22,613 nt of DNA. Source: CAINVV01 sp038323575. Its GTDB lineage: Bacteria > Bacteroidota > Bacteroidia > Bacteroidales > Prolixibacteraceae. The translations under genes and the position numbers were made by a program. Location: assembly GCA_038323575.1 (NCBI GenBank), contig JBBQHB010000084.1, positions 1-22,613 on the forward strand, in the 5' to 3' direction. This document shows, one piece after another, positions 13,429 through 21,056 of this stretch. Below the pieces are notes generated by a model that searched no databases, was not told the origin of the DNA, and saw only the letters and a program-made list of their open reading frames with translations. The first letter of the stretch is position 1. Every line of letters starts with the position of its first letter.

Positions 13429-16026
13429 CTACTTTTTATAGTCGAATGATTTATTGGGTAAAGCCGGAAATTGCGGGATTACAATAGGTTCATCGACCAT
13501 TTTCTTTTTCAGGAACTGAATGGCTGCATCCAGTTGCGCATCACTTCCCAGGAAAGTTGCATTGGGCAGATTATCCACTGTAATGTCCGGCTCCACGCCG
13601 TGTCCTTCAATGATCCATCCGTCTTTTTCGGTATAAACACCCATCTCAGCTGCAGTGGCAATACCATTGTCAACCAGCACGTTACCAGAAGAAAGCCATA
13701 TTTCACCGCCCCACGTACGGGTTCCAATCACTTTTCCTATATTCAACCGTTTGACACCCTCAGTAAATGCTTCGCCATCGGAGGCGGTACTTTCATTACA
13801 AAGCACCACAATATGGCCCCTGAAAGCGTACTGCATATTCCAACTGGGCTGCCCTGCGCGCGACTGCCAGTAAAACCATGCTTTTCTGAGCAAGCGGTTC
13901 AATATCCAGCTGTCGATGTTGCCACCACGGTTGTTGCGTACATCAATGATCAATCCTTCCCGGTCGAAGACGGGATAATAGCCTTTAACGAATTCATCGA
14001 AATTACCGCCTCCCATGGCCCGAAGATGCAAATAGCCAACTTTGTTATCCGTTTTACTTTCCACATCCAGTCTGCGCGATTGTTCCCATTCGCTGTAACG
14101 CAGGTCGGCATCGGTGGCCATACTTACCGGCTTCACAATTTGCTCAAACACCTTCCCCGATTGGGTTGTAAGGCTTAACCTGACTTCCTGTCCCTCTTTT
14201 TTGTTCAGTAACTGGTTGATGTGTTCGACCTCAAGGACATTGACCCCGTTTATTTTGGTAATGATATCGCCTGTTTTTATCTGAAGTTGGGGTTGTGAAA
14301 GCGGTGAGCGCTTTTCCGGGAAATCTGGGTCCCCATTATAGATATGCTCAATAACATATCCGCCTTTTTCTGCATGTTTTTCAAGTCGGGCTCCCAGGGA
14401 AGCCGGGGCAATGTCATCAGATGATAAACGCTTATCTCCGCCGCGAACGAAGGTATGCAGGGCCGACAATTCGGAAACCATGCTTGCCAGCAGGTCGTCC
14501 AGTTCATACCGGTCGGTCAGCCGCTCAACCAACGGCAAATGACGGTCGAGCACGGCTTTCCAATCAACGCCGTGCATGTTTTTATCGTAAAAATAATCAC
14601 GTTCAAGCCGCCATGCATCCACCATCATCTGTTTCCAGTCTTCCACCGGATCAGTTTGAAAGACCCAGTCTTTCAGGTTCACTTTGGCATCTTTCAATTC
14701 GGCTTTTTTACCATTGGCATCTGTCACATAGATACCGTCGCTTTTGCGGATCAGAATCTTTTCGCCATCGCCTGAAAGATCGAACCCCATCACTTTGTCG
14801 GATACCTCAACAGGCGGATTCTCTTTTTTGTTGGAGATTTCCATGGTAAAAAGCTTGCTGTTCTGCCAGTCAGCAGCATCCCTCACGATCCAATAGAGAT
14901 ATTTTTTGTTGACCTGTAGGGATGAGATGTTGTCAGCCGGAGCCGTAACTTCATAAAGCCGGCCTGCAGCGCCGGCCATATCCGGAAGCTTAACAGCTGT
15001 TTTGGTTTTCCCTTTATCTTTTTTGTCTTTCGTTGCGGAGTTTACTGAATCTTTTTTGGCCTCCTTCTTTTCCTCTTTCGGATTCAATTCGTCATAATTC
15101 AGAAAAGGCGAACGCAGGGAATCATATAAGGCCAGCATATACATTTTGCTGGTCTTTGTATAATATGGTTCCGGTTGGCGGGGGCCCCAGGGACTTGCCA
15201 CAACAGTACTGAAAGTGCGGTCGGATATAAAATAGAGCCATTTCCCGTCAGGACTGAATGTTGGATCAGAACTTTCCAGTCGGTCACTGGTCATGAAAAA
15301 CGACTGGTTTGTTTCAATATTCACTGCTTTAATTTGTGAAATCTGGTTGTTGGCAGCATCAGAATACACCAGCCAGCGGCTGTCGGGCGACCATTTCAGG
15401 TCACTGATTCCGCTTACCTTTCCCTGGTCAATCTGACGACTCGTTTTGGTAACTGTATCGCACAATTTCAAGGCATAGTCCTTTTCAGTGTAAGCAATGT
15501 ATTTTCCGTTGGGTGACGGCAAATAATCCATGATGAGCACTTTGCTTCCACTGGTCAATTGGGAAGGGACCGTAAATCCGTTCTTTTCAGTTTTCCAAAG
15601 TTCCATTTCTCCTGATTCATCTGAAATGTAAAGTACATCGTCCTTGTCGCCTGAAAATTTAGCGGTTTTAAAACGGATACCGTATTTACGGGTGATTTCT
15701 GCCCATCGGCCGCCATCAACCGGAGTGCTGAAAACCCTGCCCCGGGTGGTGATCAAAATCTGACTTCCGGTTTTGGAAAGGCTGAGCGACTGAATTTTTT
15801 TCATGGGATCCTTTTCCCAAACCGGTCGTTTTTGATCAAAATCCGAAATGAGTTTTATATCCAGTTGTTTTTCCACACCACTGGCAATATCGAAAAGGAA
15901 AAGATCAGCCTGCTTCTGGTATATAATTTTACCATTTTGCATATCAGCATCCTTTAGGTCCCAGGCAACCGAACGGGTATGCTGTTTAAGGTCAGTTGCA
16001 CCAGGCAACATTGACCAAAGATTCAT
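13429..16026 (-). CDS. C-terminal part of the Tricorn-like protease: propellers, PDZ, S41 core
   Basis: 865 residues after an ATG that is internal to the full gene. Residues 1-310 hold PD40/TolB-like blades (KWSPDSRWLVYSD, TFSPDGKWLYFISDR); 316-345 is a lysine-rich linker; 355-455 more blades; 460-530 the helical region with His524 in SALHTF (equivalent of Tricorn catalytic His746); 585-635 a PDZ domain (TGDIITKINGVNV); 660-815 the S41 core with IDVRNNRGG and the catalytic Ser749-Asp750 in NESTASDGE, then EGHGVEPD. The active site is intact, but this part alone lacks a signal peptide, so if made it would stay in the cytoplasm. Confidence 0.75.
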   Translation of the reverse strand: MNLWSMLPGATDLKQHTRSVAWDLKDADMQNGKIIYQKQADLFLFDIASGVEKQLDIKLISDFDQKRPVWEKDPMKKIQSLSLSKTGSQILITTRGRVFSTPVDGGRWAEITRKYGIRFKTAKFSGDKDDVLYISDESGEMELWKTEKNGFTVPSQLTSGSKVLIMDYLPSPNGKYIAYTEKDYALKLCDTVTKTSRQIDQGKVSGISDLKWSPDSRWLVYSDAANNQISQIKAVNIETNQSFFMTSDRLESSDPTFSPDGKWLYFISDRTFSTVVASPWGPRQPEPYYTKTSKMYMLALYDSLRSPFLNYDELNPKEEKKEAKKDSVNSATKDKKDKGKTKTAVKLPDMAGAAGRLYEVTAPADNISSLQVNKKYLYWIVRDAADWQNSKLFTMEISNKKENPPVEVSDKVMGFDLSGDGEKILIRKSDGIYVTDANGKKAELKDAKVNLKDWVFQTDPVEDWKQMMVDAWRLERDYFYDKNMHGVDWKAVLDRHLPLVERLTDRYELDDLLASMVSELSALHTFVRGGDKRLSSDDIAPASLGARLEKHAEKGGYVIEHIYNGDPDFPEKRSPLSQPQLQIKTGDIITKINGVNVLEVEHINQLLNKKEGQEVRLSLTTQSGKVFEQIVKPVSMATDADLRYSEWEQSRRLDVESKTDNKVGYLHLRAMGGGNFDEFVKGYYPVFDREGLIIDVRNNRGGNIDSWILNRLLRKAWFYWQSRAGQPSWNMQYAFRGHIVVLCNESTASDGEAFTEGVKRLNIGKVIGTRTWGGEIWLSSGNVLVDNGIATAAEMGVYTEKDGWIIEGHGVEPDITVDNLPNATFLGSDAQLDAAIQFLKKKMVDEPIVIPQFPALPNKSFDYKK

Positions 16027-16062
16027 GGTTCCGTCGCGGTCGCTCAGAAAATAGAGCCGACC

Positions 16063-16719
16063 CTAGTAAAACATCGGATTTTTGCTGGTTCCCGTATAAT
16101 CAGTTGTCAATGGTTTGGCTTCATTTTTACCGTCAAACTGCCAAAGGTTTTGGGCAGTACCACCTTTGTACCGTCTGGTATGGCTACCCTGAAAAGCCAA
16201 TCTGGTGAAATAAATGTTGCCGCTTTCATCGAAAACGCCTTCATCAGCCTGAGCCAGCGCTATCCGTTTGTATTCACGCACAACGGGATCAACCAGCACT
16301 AACTGTTTCCCGGGAAGAGTAGAATAATAACTGGTCGAAATGATTAGTTTTCCTTCTTTGGTCCAGCCGTAAACTTTAGGCGCAGAGCCTGCCTTAACTC
16401 CTTCCCAGGTGATCCGTTTAGGGATTCCGCCTTCAATGGGGATTATATAAACTTCTGTGGGTCCCTCGTATTCCGCATTGAATGCGATTGTTTTTCCATC
16501 CGGCGAAATTGACGCATTGGACTCAACTCCCTGGTTGGTTGTTATGCGAAAACATGATCCGGAGGCCATGTCATATTCCCAGAGGTCGCCTTCGGCTGTA
16601 AAAACAACCAGATTGTTGTGCAAAGAGGGGAAACGGTAGTAACCTTTTACCTGAGAATAACCATTACAATTAAAGATAACCGCAAGAACAAATGTGAAAA
16701 TTAACCTGAAAATTTTCAT
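16063..16719 (-). CDS. N-terminal part of the Tricorn-like protease: signal peptide and first PD40 blades
   Basis: 218 residues from the ATG at 16717-16719 to the amber codon. MKIFRLIFTFVLAVIFNCNGYSQ is a signal peptide; the frame stays open upstream to 16761 but that would bury it. Then PD40 blades: VVFTAEGDLWEYD, ISPDGKTIAFNAEYEGPTEVY and GNIYFTRLAFQGSH. Alone it would be an incomplete propeller with no protease domain. It begins 67 bases after the next minus-strand gene stop at 16829. Confidence 0.75.
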   Translation of the reverse strand: MKIFRLIFTFVLAVIFNCNGYSQVKGYYRFPSLHNNLVVFTAEGDLWEYDMASGSCFRITTNQGVESNASISPDGKTIAFNAEYEGPTEVYIIPIEGGIPKRITWEGVKAGSAPKVYGWTKEGKLIISTSYYSTLPGKQLVLVDPVVREYKRIALAQADEGVFDESGNIYFTRLAFQGSHTRRYKGGTAQNLWQFDGKNEAKPLTTDYTGTSKNPMFY

Positions 16720-16828
16720 GTGGTCCGGATTTGGGGAGTTTTTATAATTAGGAAGAATCAACCAAAATATTTTCCCCTAAAATAAATAAAGTTAACCGGA
16801 TTTTTCTAATGGAATAAAAACGGAGTAC

Positions 16829-18262
16829 TTATTTGCCTGCTATTGCCCTGATCATCCCCTGGAACATCACCAGATGAATAGGAAGAAGGCCCCACCAGTA
16901 TATGCGGCCGCTTAATCCTGTCGGCATAAAAGTGGCGGTCTGGGTCAGGTAAAATCCATCCTCCTTTACCACAATCTTGAATTCAAGCCATGCTTCACCG
17001 GGAATCTTCATCTCGGCAAACAGCAGTAATCTTTTGTCCTCGCGATCTGCAATCAGTACCCTCCAGAAATCGAGCGCATCGCCGGGATTCAGCTCAGTGG
17101 CGTTGCGACGGCCGCGGCGGAGACCTACCCCGCCAACCATTTTATCAATCACTCCCCTGATGTTCCAAATCCAGTTGGCAAAATACCATCCGGTTTCACC
17201 GCCGATCGAAAAAATTCTGTTCAGCACCTTATCCGGATCCCCATGAATTTTAAGGCTCCTCCGGTCGCGCAGAATACCAAATACAGGAACATCCATGTAT
17301 CCGAACAACTGATTTCGTTTTGTCATGGATACGGCATCGGTCCAGCTGGATGCGACGGTATCGAGGTTGATACGCGTCAAGGCCCTTTTACAGGCTTCCC
17401 GGTAGGTAAGCGGTTCAATGCCCAGCATTTGCTGCAGTCTGTTATCCTTGCACACGACCTCCACTTTCATGCTGTCGACGAGGTTGACGGCCAGGTAATA
17501 GGAGGTAGATGTAACGAAATAGAGCCAGTAGGAAGACATCCGGGGACTGAAGAAGGGTACGACTCCTATGTACCGCTTTAGTCCCCGCACTTCTGCATAT
17601 TGTAAAAGCATCTCCTTGTAAGATAATATTTCAGGACCGCCGATGTCGAAGATATCATCGTAGGTTTTTGGATTGAGCATGCAGCCGGTAAGATATTTCA
17701 ATACATCCGCAACAGCAAGCGGCTGGCAGCGGGTTTTGACCCACGCCGGAGCAACAACAACCGGAAGAATCTCCATCAGGTCGCGGATGATTTCGAACGA
17801 CGCGCTTCCGCTTCCGACTATTATGCCTGCGCGAAGGACAGTAAGGTGTTTACCTGACTCGCGCAACAGATCCTCAACGTTTTTCCTGGACTGAAGATGC
17901 CTCGACAGCTTTTCGGAATTGGAGATTCCGCTCAGGTAGATAATCTGTTTACAATTGGTCTTGCTGATAAAATCGGCAAAGTTCCGGGCCGACTGTGCCT
18001 CTTCTTCCATGAACTGGCCAATAGAGGATGACATGGAATGTACGAGGTAATATGCCACATCAATATCAATGGAATGGAGATGTTCGGGAATGGGTTTTAG
18101 TAAATCGATTTCGTGCCCGGTTACGATGGCATTGGATTGCTCAGGCACGATCATCCGTCCCATACTTCTGACGAAGCAGGTGACTTCATGTCCGTTCACC
18201 GAAAGATTCTGAAGCAGCCTTTTCCCGATATAGCCGGTACTACCCGTCAATAACACCTTCAT
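16829..18262 (-). CDS. SDR family NAD(P)-binding oxidoreductase with C-terminal DUF2867 domain
   Basis: 477 residues. The N-terminal third is an atypical short-chain dehydrogenase fold: LLTGSTGYIGKRL (4-16) is the dinucleotide-binding loop, AYYLVHSM the beta4-end segment and VLRAGIIVGSGSASFE a conserved NmrA/UDP-sugar-epimerase-like stretch. The C-terminal part (about 330-475) is a DUF2867 domain, with DALDFWRV and a closing hydrophobic segment GRIYWWGLLPIHLVMFQGM. The substrate is unknown; such fusions are widespread. It is downstream of the cytochrome on the same strand, separated by 96 bases that form a repeat hairpin. Confidence 0.88.
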   Translation of the reverse strand: MKVLLTGSTGYIGKRLLQNLSVNGHEVTCFVRSMGRMIVPEQSNAIVTGHEIDLLKPIPEHLHSIDIDVAYYLVHSMSSSIGQFMEEEAQSARNFADFISKTNCKQIIYLSGISNSEKLSRHLQSRKNVEDLLRESGKHLTVLRAGIIVGSGSASFEIIRDLMEILPVVVAPAWVKTRCQPLAVADVLKYLTGCMLNPKTYDDIFDIGGPEILSYKEMLLQYAEVRGLKRYIGVVPFFSPRMSSYWLYFVTSTSYYLAVNLVDSMKVEVVCKDNRLQQMLGIEPLTYREACKRALTRINLDTVASSWTDAVSMTKRNQLFGYMDVPVFGILRDRRSLKIHGDPDKVLNRIFSIGGETGWYFANWIWNIRGVIDKMVGGVGLRRGRRNATELNPGDALDFWRVLIADREDKRLLLFAEMKIPGEAWLEFKIVVKEDGFYLTQTATFMPTGLSGRIYWWGLLPIHLVMFQGMIRAIAGK

Positions 18263-18280
18263 TTGTGCGAGTCTTTTAAA

Positions 18281-18358
18281 GATATGAGATATAAGACATG
18301 AGACATAAGATATGAGATTGGAGGTTCTCTTATCTCATGTCTTATATCTCATGTCTTT
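18281..18358. repeat. Inverted repeat made of ATGAGATAT-type units
   Basis: The left arm (18281-18317) reads GATATGAGATATAAGACATG and on, the right arm (18328-18356) is its near-complement, TCTTATCTCATGTCTTATAT and on; about 29 of the bases can pair with few mismatches around a loop of some 11-18 nt. On the minus strand it begins two bases after the cytochrome stop codon and ends 18 bases before the SDR start, so it is transcribed if the two genes are co-transcribed and could act as a terminator or stabilising stem. Confidence 0.75.
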
Positions 18359-19858
18359 TTATTCGTACAGCACTTTGTGGCACTCCGAACAGAAAGACGT
18401 TTTCCAGGCGCCTCTGATCTCAATCGGATGAACAAACTCTAATGACTTGTCAGTGGAACAGGTAGATATTCTCCCGGTAGGGCCTTGGCTTACAATCGAA
18501 TGACAAAGATCGCAGTTACGTGAAATCGTTTCGCCTTTATCTGTTTTGTGACGATCAGAGTGGCAACGGAAGCAACCATCCGATTCGAGGTGTCCGATGT
18601 GGTTAAGGTAGCGGGTTGCATCTGCCCTCATGTAAGGAAATGCATTGACTTTATATTCCGCCTGGATTGCGGTAATAGCCTGTGTAATTCTCCCCTCCTC
18701 TTTTGAATAGACGGCAGGATAATTGTCTTTATAAAAACCTACAACAGTCTGGTTGATCATGTTCATGGCAGAATCCATGCTGGTGTAAGATATTTTCAAT
18801 GCCTCCATGGCTGCCTTCTTGATGTAAGGAATATCTTTCGGGATTCTTCCTGCAACCATGGCATTGTTAATGTAAAAGGTAGGCGAATTGTAAAGGTGAG
18901 AAGGCCTGTTGTGACAATCCATACAGTCCATGGTCCTGGAAGGAATGCTGTCTAAAACAGCTTTATCCACAGGATTTTCAGTATCCATGAATGTTTTCAC
19001 TTCACCTGTCTTCAGGTTGGTCATTTTTACCCAGGGAATACTTTCCCTGTCGGAAGTGGTCGAAACATATTCAATTTTGAAATCCTTGTTGATATGCCAG
19101 TGAATTCCTTCTGTCAATCCCAAAGAACTGAATTCAGGTCCGATTTTCATCATCAGCGAATTGTTCCATTCTGTATTGGTTGAATCGGTAAGGTAGGAAC
19201 GGATGTTGATCAGTTTCCTGGAATAAAATTTCTCCGGCCAGTGGCAGCGTTCACATGTTTCGCGTGCAGGCCTTAAATTGTGCAACGGCGTTTCGATCGG
19301 CCGGGCATATTTCTTAAAGGTTACTGAATAGACCTGGTAAAGTCCCGACAATTTTGACTTCATATACCAGTCGGCACCTTCGCCTACATGGCACTCAACA
19401 CATGCAACCCTTGCGTGAGGGGAATGCTGGTAAGAAACATATTCAGGTTCCATTACCTGGTGGCAAAGTTTCCCGCAGAACTCTACCGATTCAGTATATT
19501 GGAATGCTTTGTAACTTCCCATGGCTGAAATCAACAAAAGGATGACGGTAATCACAGAGATGGTAATGAACCCTGAGCGAAATTTCGCATCATTCAGATT
19601 GAATATAGGCCAGTTACCCGAATCTTCAGGAGTAGTTTCTTTCTTGCGGATACCAAGAATTATACCCAACGGAATCATCAATAAGCCGATCACCAAAAAC
19701 ATCGGAACGATAATATAAATATACAAACCCAGATAGGTGTTACTTTGAGCTGAAAAAAACGAAAAAAGAAATAAAACGAGAATTACAAGCAAGCTGTTGG
19801 CTGCAATAACGAACCCTGCAAGGCTCATCCAATTGTAAAATTTCCTGGATGGTTTCAT
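18359..19858 (-). CDS. Membrane-anchored NapC/NirT-type multihaem cytochrome c with seven haem motifs
   Basis: 499 residues. Three hydrophobic helices (about 11-36, 44-70 and 96-116) anchor it in the inner membrane; the rest is periplasmic. The NapC/NirT-like part has an unusual CX3CH motif, CGKLCH (128-133), then CVECH (153-157) and CERCH (202-206). Further haem motifs: CMDCH (312-316), CFRCH (429-433), CDLCH (449-453) and CSECH (490-494), seven in all. HSPHARVACVECHVG is a known signature of this branch. Likely role: passing electrons from quinol to a periplasmic acceptor; no terminal reductase gene is beside it. It is divergent from the globin gene at 20000, with a shared 141-base promoter region. 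Confidence 0.88.
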   Translation of the reverse strand: MKPSRKFYNWMSLAGFVIAANSLLVILVLFLFSFFSAQSNTYLGLYIYIIVPMFLVIGLLMIPLGIILGIRKKETTPEDSGNWPIFNLNDAKFRSGFITISVITVILLLISAMGSYKAFQYTESVEFCGKLCHQVMEPEYVSYQHSPHARVACVECHVGEGADWYMKSKLSGLYQVYSVTFKKYARPIETPLHNLRPARETCERCHWPEKFYSRKLINIRSYLTDSTNTEWNNSLMMKIGPEFSSLGLTEGIHWHINKDFKIEYVSTTSDRESIPWVKMTNLKTGEVKTFMDTENPVDKAVLDSIPSRTMDCMDCHNRPSHLYNSPTFYINNAMVAGRIPKDIPYIKKAAMEALKISYTSMDSAMNMINQTVVGFYKDNYPAVYSKEEGRITQAITAIQAEYKVNAFPYMRADATRYLNHIGHLESDGCFRCHSDRHKTDKGETISRNCDLCHSIVSQGPTGRISTCSTDKSLEFVHPIEIRGAWKTSFCSECHKVLYE

Positions 19859-19882
19859 ATATTAGCGTATAGTGATTTAGGT

Positions 19883-19916
19883 CAAAAATATAGCTTTTCA
19901 TCTAAATATCTAGATG
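19883..19916 (-). promoter_or_regulatory. Promoter box TATTTTTG and an inverted-repeat operator candidate before the cytochrome gene
   Basis: On the minus strand TATTTTTG (19890-19883) matches TAnnTTTG, 25 bases before the start at 19858. Just upstream CATCTA-N6-TAGATG (19899-19916) is an inverted repeat with perfect 6-bp arms, placed where a regulator would touch RNA polymerase. No TTTG element was seen at the ideal spacing, so it may be an activated promoter. The regulator is unknown. Confidence 0.4.
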
Positions 19917-19957
19917 CGTAATGTTAAAAAGATTCATTCTCAATAAAATGCGAATCG

Positions 19958-19989
19958 TTTGATATTTTTTACGATTTTTGATAACTAAA
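19958..19989 (+). promoter_or_regulatory. Weak promoter candidate for the globin gene
   Basis: TTTG at 19958-19961 is 20 nt from TAACTAAA (19982-19989), with the ATG ten bases further on. Spacing is right, but the second element keeps only TA of TAnnTTTG, so this is tentative. Confidence 0.25.
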
Positions 19990-19999
19990 AATAATTTCC

Positions 20000-20377
20000 A
20001 TGATGCAAGACATTGCTTCCCTGAAAGACATTCACCTGCTTGTGGATACTTTTTATGCCAAGGTCAGGAAGGATCAGACCATCGGATTCTTTTTCAACGA
20101 TCGCCTGGTTGGCAAATGGGAGGCACACCACAAAAAATTGTACCGGTTCTGGCACACCGTACTGCTCAGACGTCCGGATTATTTTGGTAATCCGGTACCC
20201 TTGCATTTCAATATGAATATTAAAAAAGAACATTTCGACCACTGGTTAAAGGTTTGGTGCGAAACTGTGGATGAGCTTTTTTCCGGAATGATTGCTGAAC
20301 GGGCAAAATTCAGGGGACATACCATGGCCAAAGCATTCTACAGCAAAATCAGGAAAGCGGACGGGGAAAAGAGATGA
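20000..20377 (+). CDS. Group III truncated haemoglobin
   Basis: 125 residues, the usual size. Binds haem and O2/NO; group III members are cytoplasmic and their role is little known. The N-terminal DIHLLVDTFYAKVRKDQTIGFFF, then WEAHHKKLYRFWHTVL, GNPVPLHFNM and KEHFDHWLKVWCETVDELFSG match the family; His78 in KEHFDHW is the likely proximal haem ligand. Starts MMQ; the second Met is an equally possible start. The TGA stop (20375-20377) is part of an ATGAGA repeat. Divergent from the multihaem cytochrome, which suggests a shared redox or NO-related function (inference). Confidence 0.9.
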   Translation: MMQDIASLKDIHLLVDTFYAKVRKDQTIGFFFNDRLVGKWEAHHKKLYRFWHTVLLRRPDYFGNPVPLHFNMNIKKEHFDHWLKVWCETVDELFSGMIAERAKFRGHTMAKAFYSKIRKADGEKR

Positions 20378-20458
20378 GACATGAGATAATTAAGATAAGA
20401 GCGTTTTTACTTTATCCTTTTTACTTTATCCTTTATCCTTTATCCTTTATCCTTCCCT
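20371..20458. repeat. Repeat-filled junction between two convergent genes
   Basis: From 20371 GAGATGAGACATGAGATAA (ATGAGA family) includes the globin stop; from about 20409 to 20452 the complement of AAAGGAT units (TTTATCC) runs into the convergent YkgJ-type gene, whose last codons and TAA (20440-20442) are made of this repeat. Between them is only AT-rich text. Confidence 0.8.
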
Positions 20459-21045
20459 TGGGTTTCTTCTTTGTCCAGAAAATAAAAGTACAATTTCTCG
20501 ATGGCTGTTCTGATTGCCTGGTTAATAGGCATCTGCGGGACAGCCAGATCAGGATCGACAGCCAGCAATTTCATGAAATAGTGGCTAAAAATTGGCATCT
20601 CTTCCGGGTGGGCAGCGGCCATTACTGCAGCCCTGGCAACAGCGGCTGTCCTGGTGGTTTTCATGATTTTACAGGTCACCAAAACAGGCTGATTCTCCCT
20701 GTTTAAGCGATAGCCAAATCCGAAAAGCCTGCATATCAATCCCCTGTGCTCGTAATACTGACAACCCCACGCTCCTCTTGCAGAAGCGTCAGGGTCAAAA
20801 CAAGCGCACCAGGGATGTTCAGGATGATCCAGCTTCGCCAGAAACTCGTCGACTTTGCCGGTTTTATAAAGCCATGCCGCCAAAGGCATAAATTCAATGG
20901 TGGAGGCCTCTATATCGGATTTGCGGCAGCACATTCCGCAAAAATCCGGGCAGTTTAATCCGCTTTGAGCGGCAGTCCTGCTTATATGCTCATCAAGTTC
21001 TTTAAATACACTTTCAACCTCATCAATGATCCAGGTTTGTCTCAT
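20440..21045 (-). CDS. YkgJ family cysteine-cluster protein
   Basis: 201 residues. Belongs to the YkgJ (UPF0153) family of proteins with a predicted Zn or Fe-S binding cysteine cluster. NCPDFCGMCCRK (31-42) is the family CxxxCxxCC motif; further cysteines at 80, 82, 95 (WGCQYYEHRG) and 105 (LICRLFGFGYR) complete the set. No biochemical role is established. The C-terminal GKDKG is encoded by the AAAGGAT repeat. The start lies 11 bases after the SpmA-SpmB stop on the same strand, so the two genes are likely co-transcribed. Confidence 0.85.
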   Translation of the reverse strand: MRQTWIIDEVESVFKELDEHISRTAAQSGLNCPDFCGMCCRKSDIEASTIEFMPLAAWLYKTGKVDEFLAKLDHPEHPWCACFDPDASARGAWGCQYYEHRGLICRLFGFGYRLNRENQPVLVTCKIMKTTRTAAVARAAVMAAAHPEEMPIFSHYFMKLLAVDPDLAVPQMPINQAIRTAIEKLYFYFLDKEETQGKDKG

Positions 21046-21056
21046 TTCAGGTCATA

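Larger units (their letters stand above)
13429..16719 (-). pseudogene. Tricorn-like S41 family protease gene interrupted by one in-frame TAG
   Basis: Read through one amber codon (16063-16065), the frame gives a 1096-residue secreted protein, the usual size for Bacteroidota Tricorn-like proteases with PD40 beta-propeller, PDZ and S41 domains. The stop falls at residue 219 in NPMFY-stop-GRLYFLSDRDGTMNLW, a propeller blade motif; both sides are in the same phase and no other base is missing. A single C-to-T change from CAG (Gln) explains it. TAG terminates trpD, the YbjQ-family gene and the TonB-domain gene in this window, so general TAG reassignment is unlikely. The likeliest cause is a nonsense mutation or a sequence error; read-through is possible but unsupported. 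Confidence 0.8.

Noticed and set aside
13471..14178. A 235-codon open frame on the plus strand
   Set aside because: It is antisense to the S41 protease core, which has clear catalytic motifs; the plus-strand peptide shows no domain.
16063..16065. TAG recoded as an amino acid genome-wide
   Set aside because: trpD, the YbjQ-family gene and the TonB-domain gene all end in TAG at expected positions in this window.
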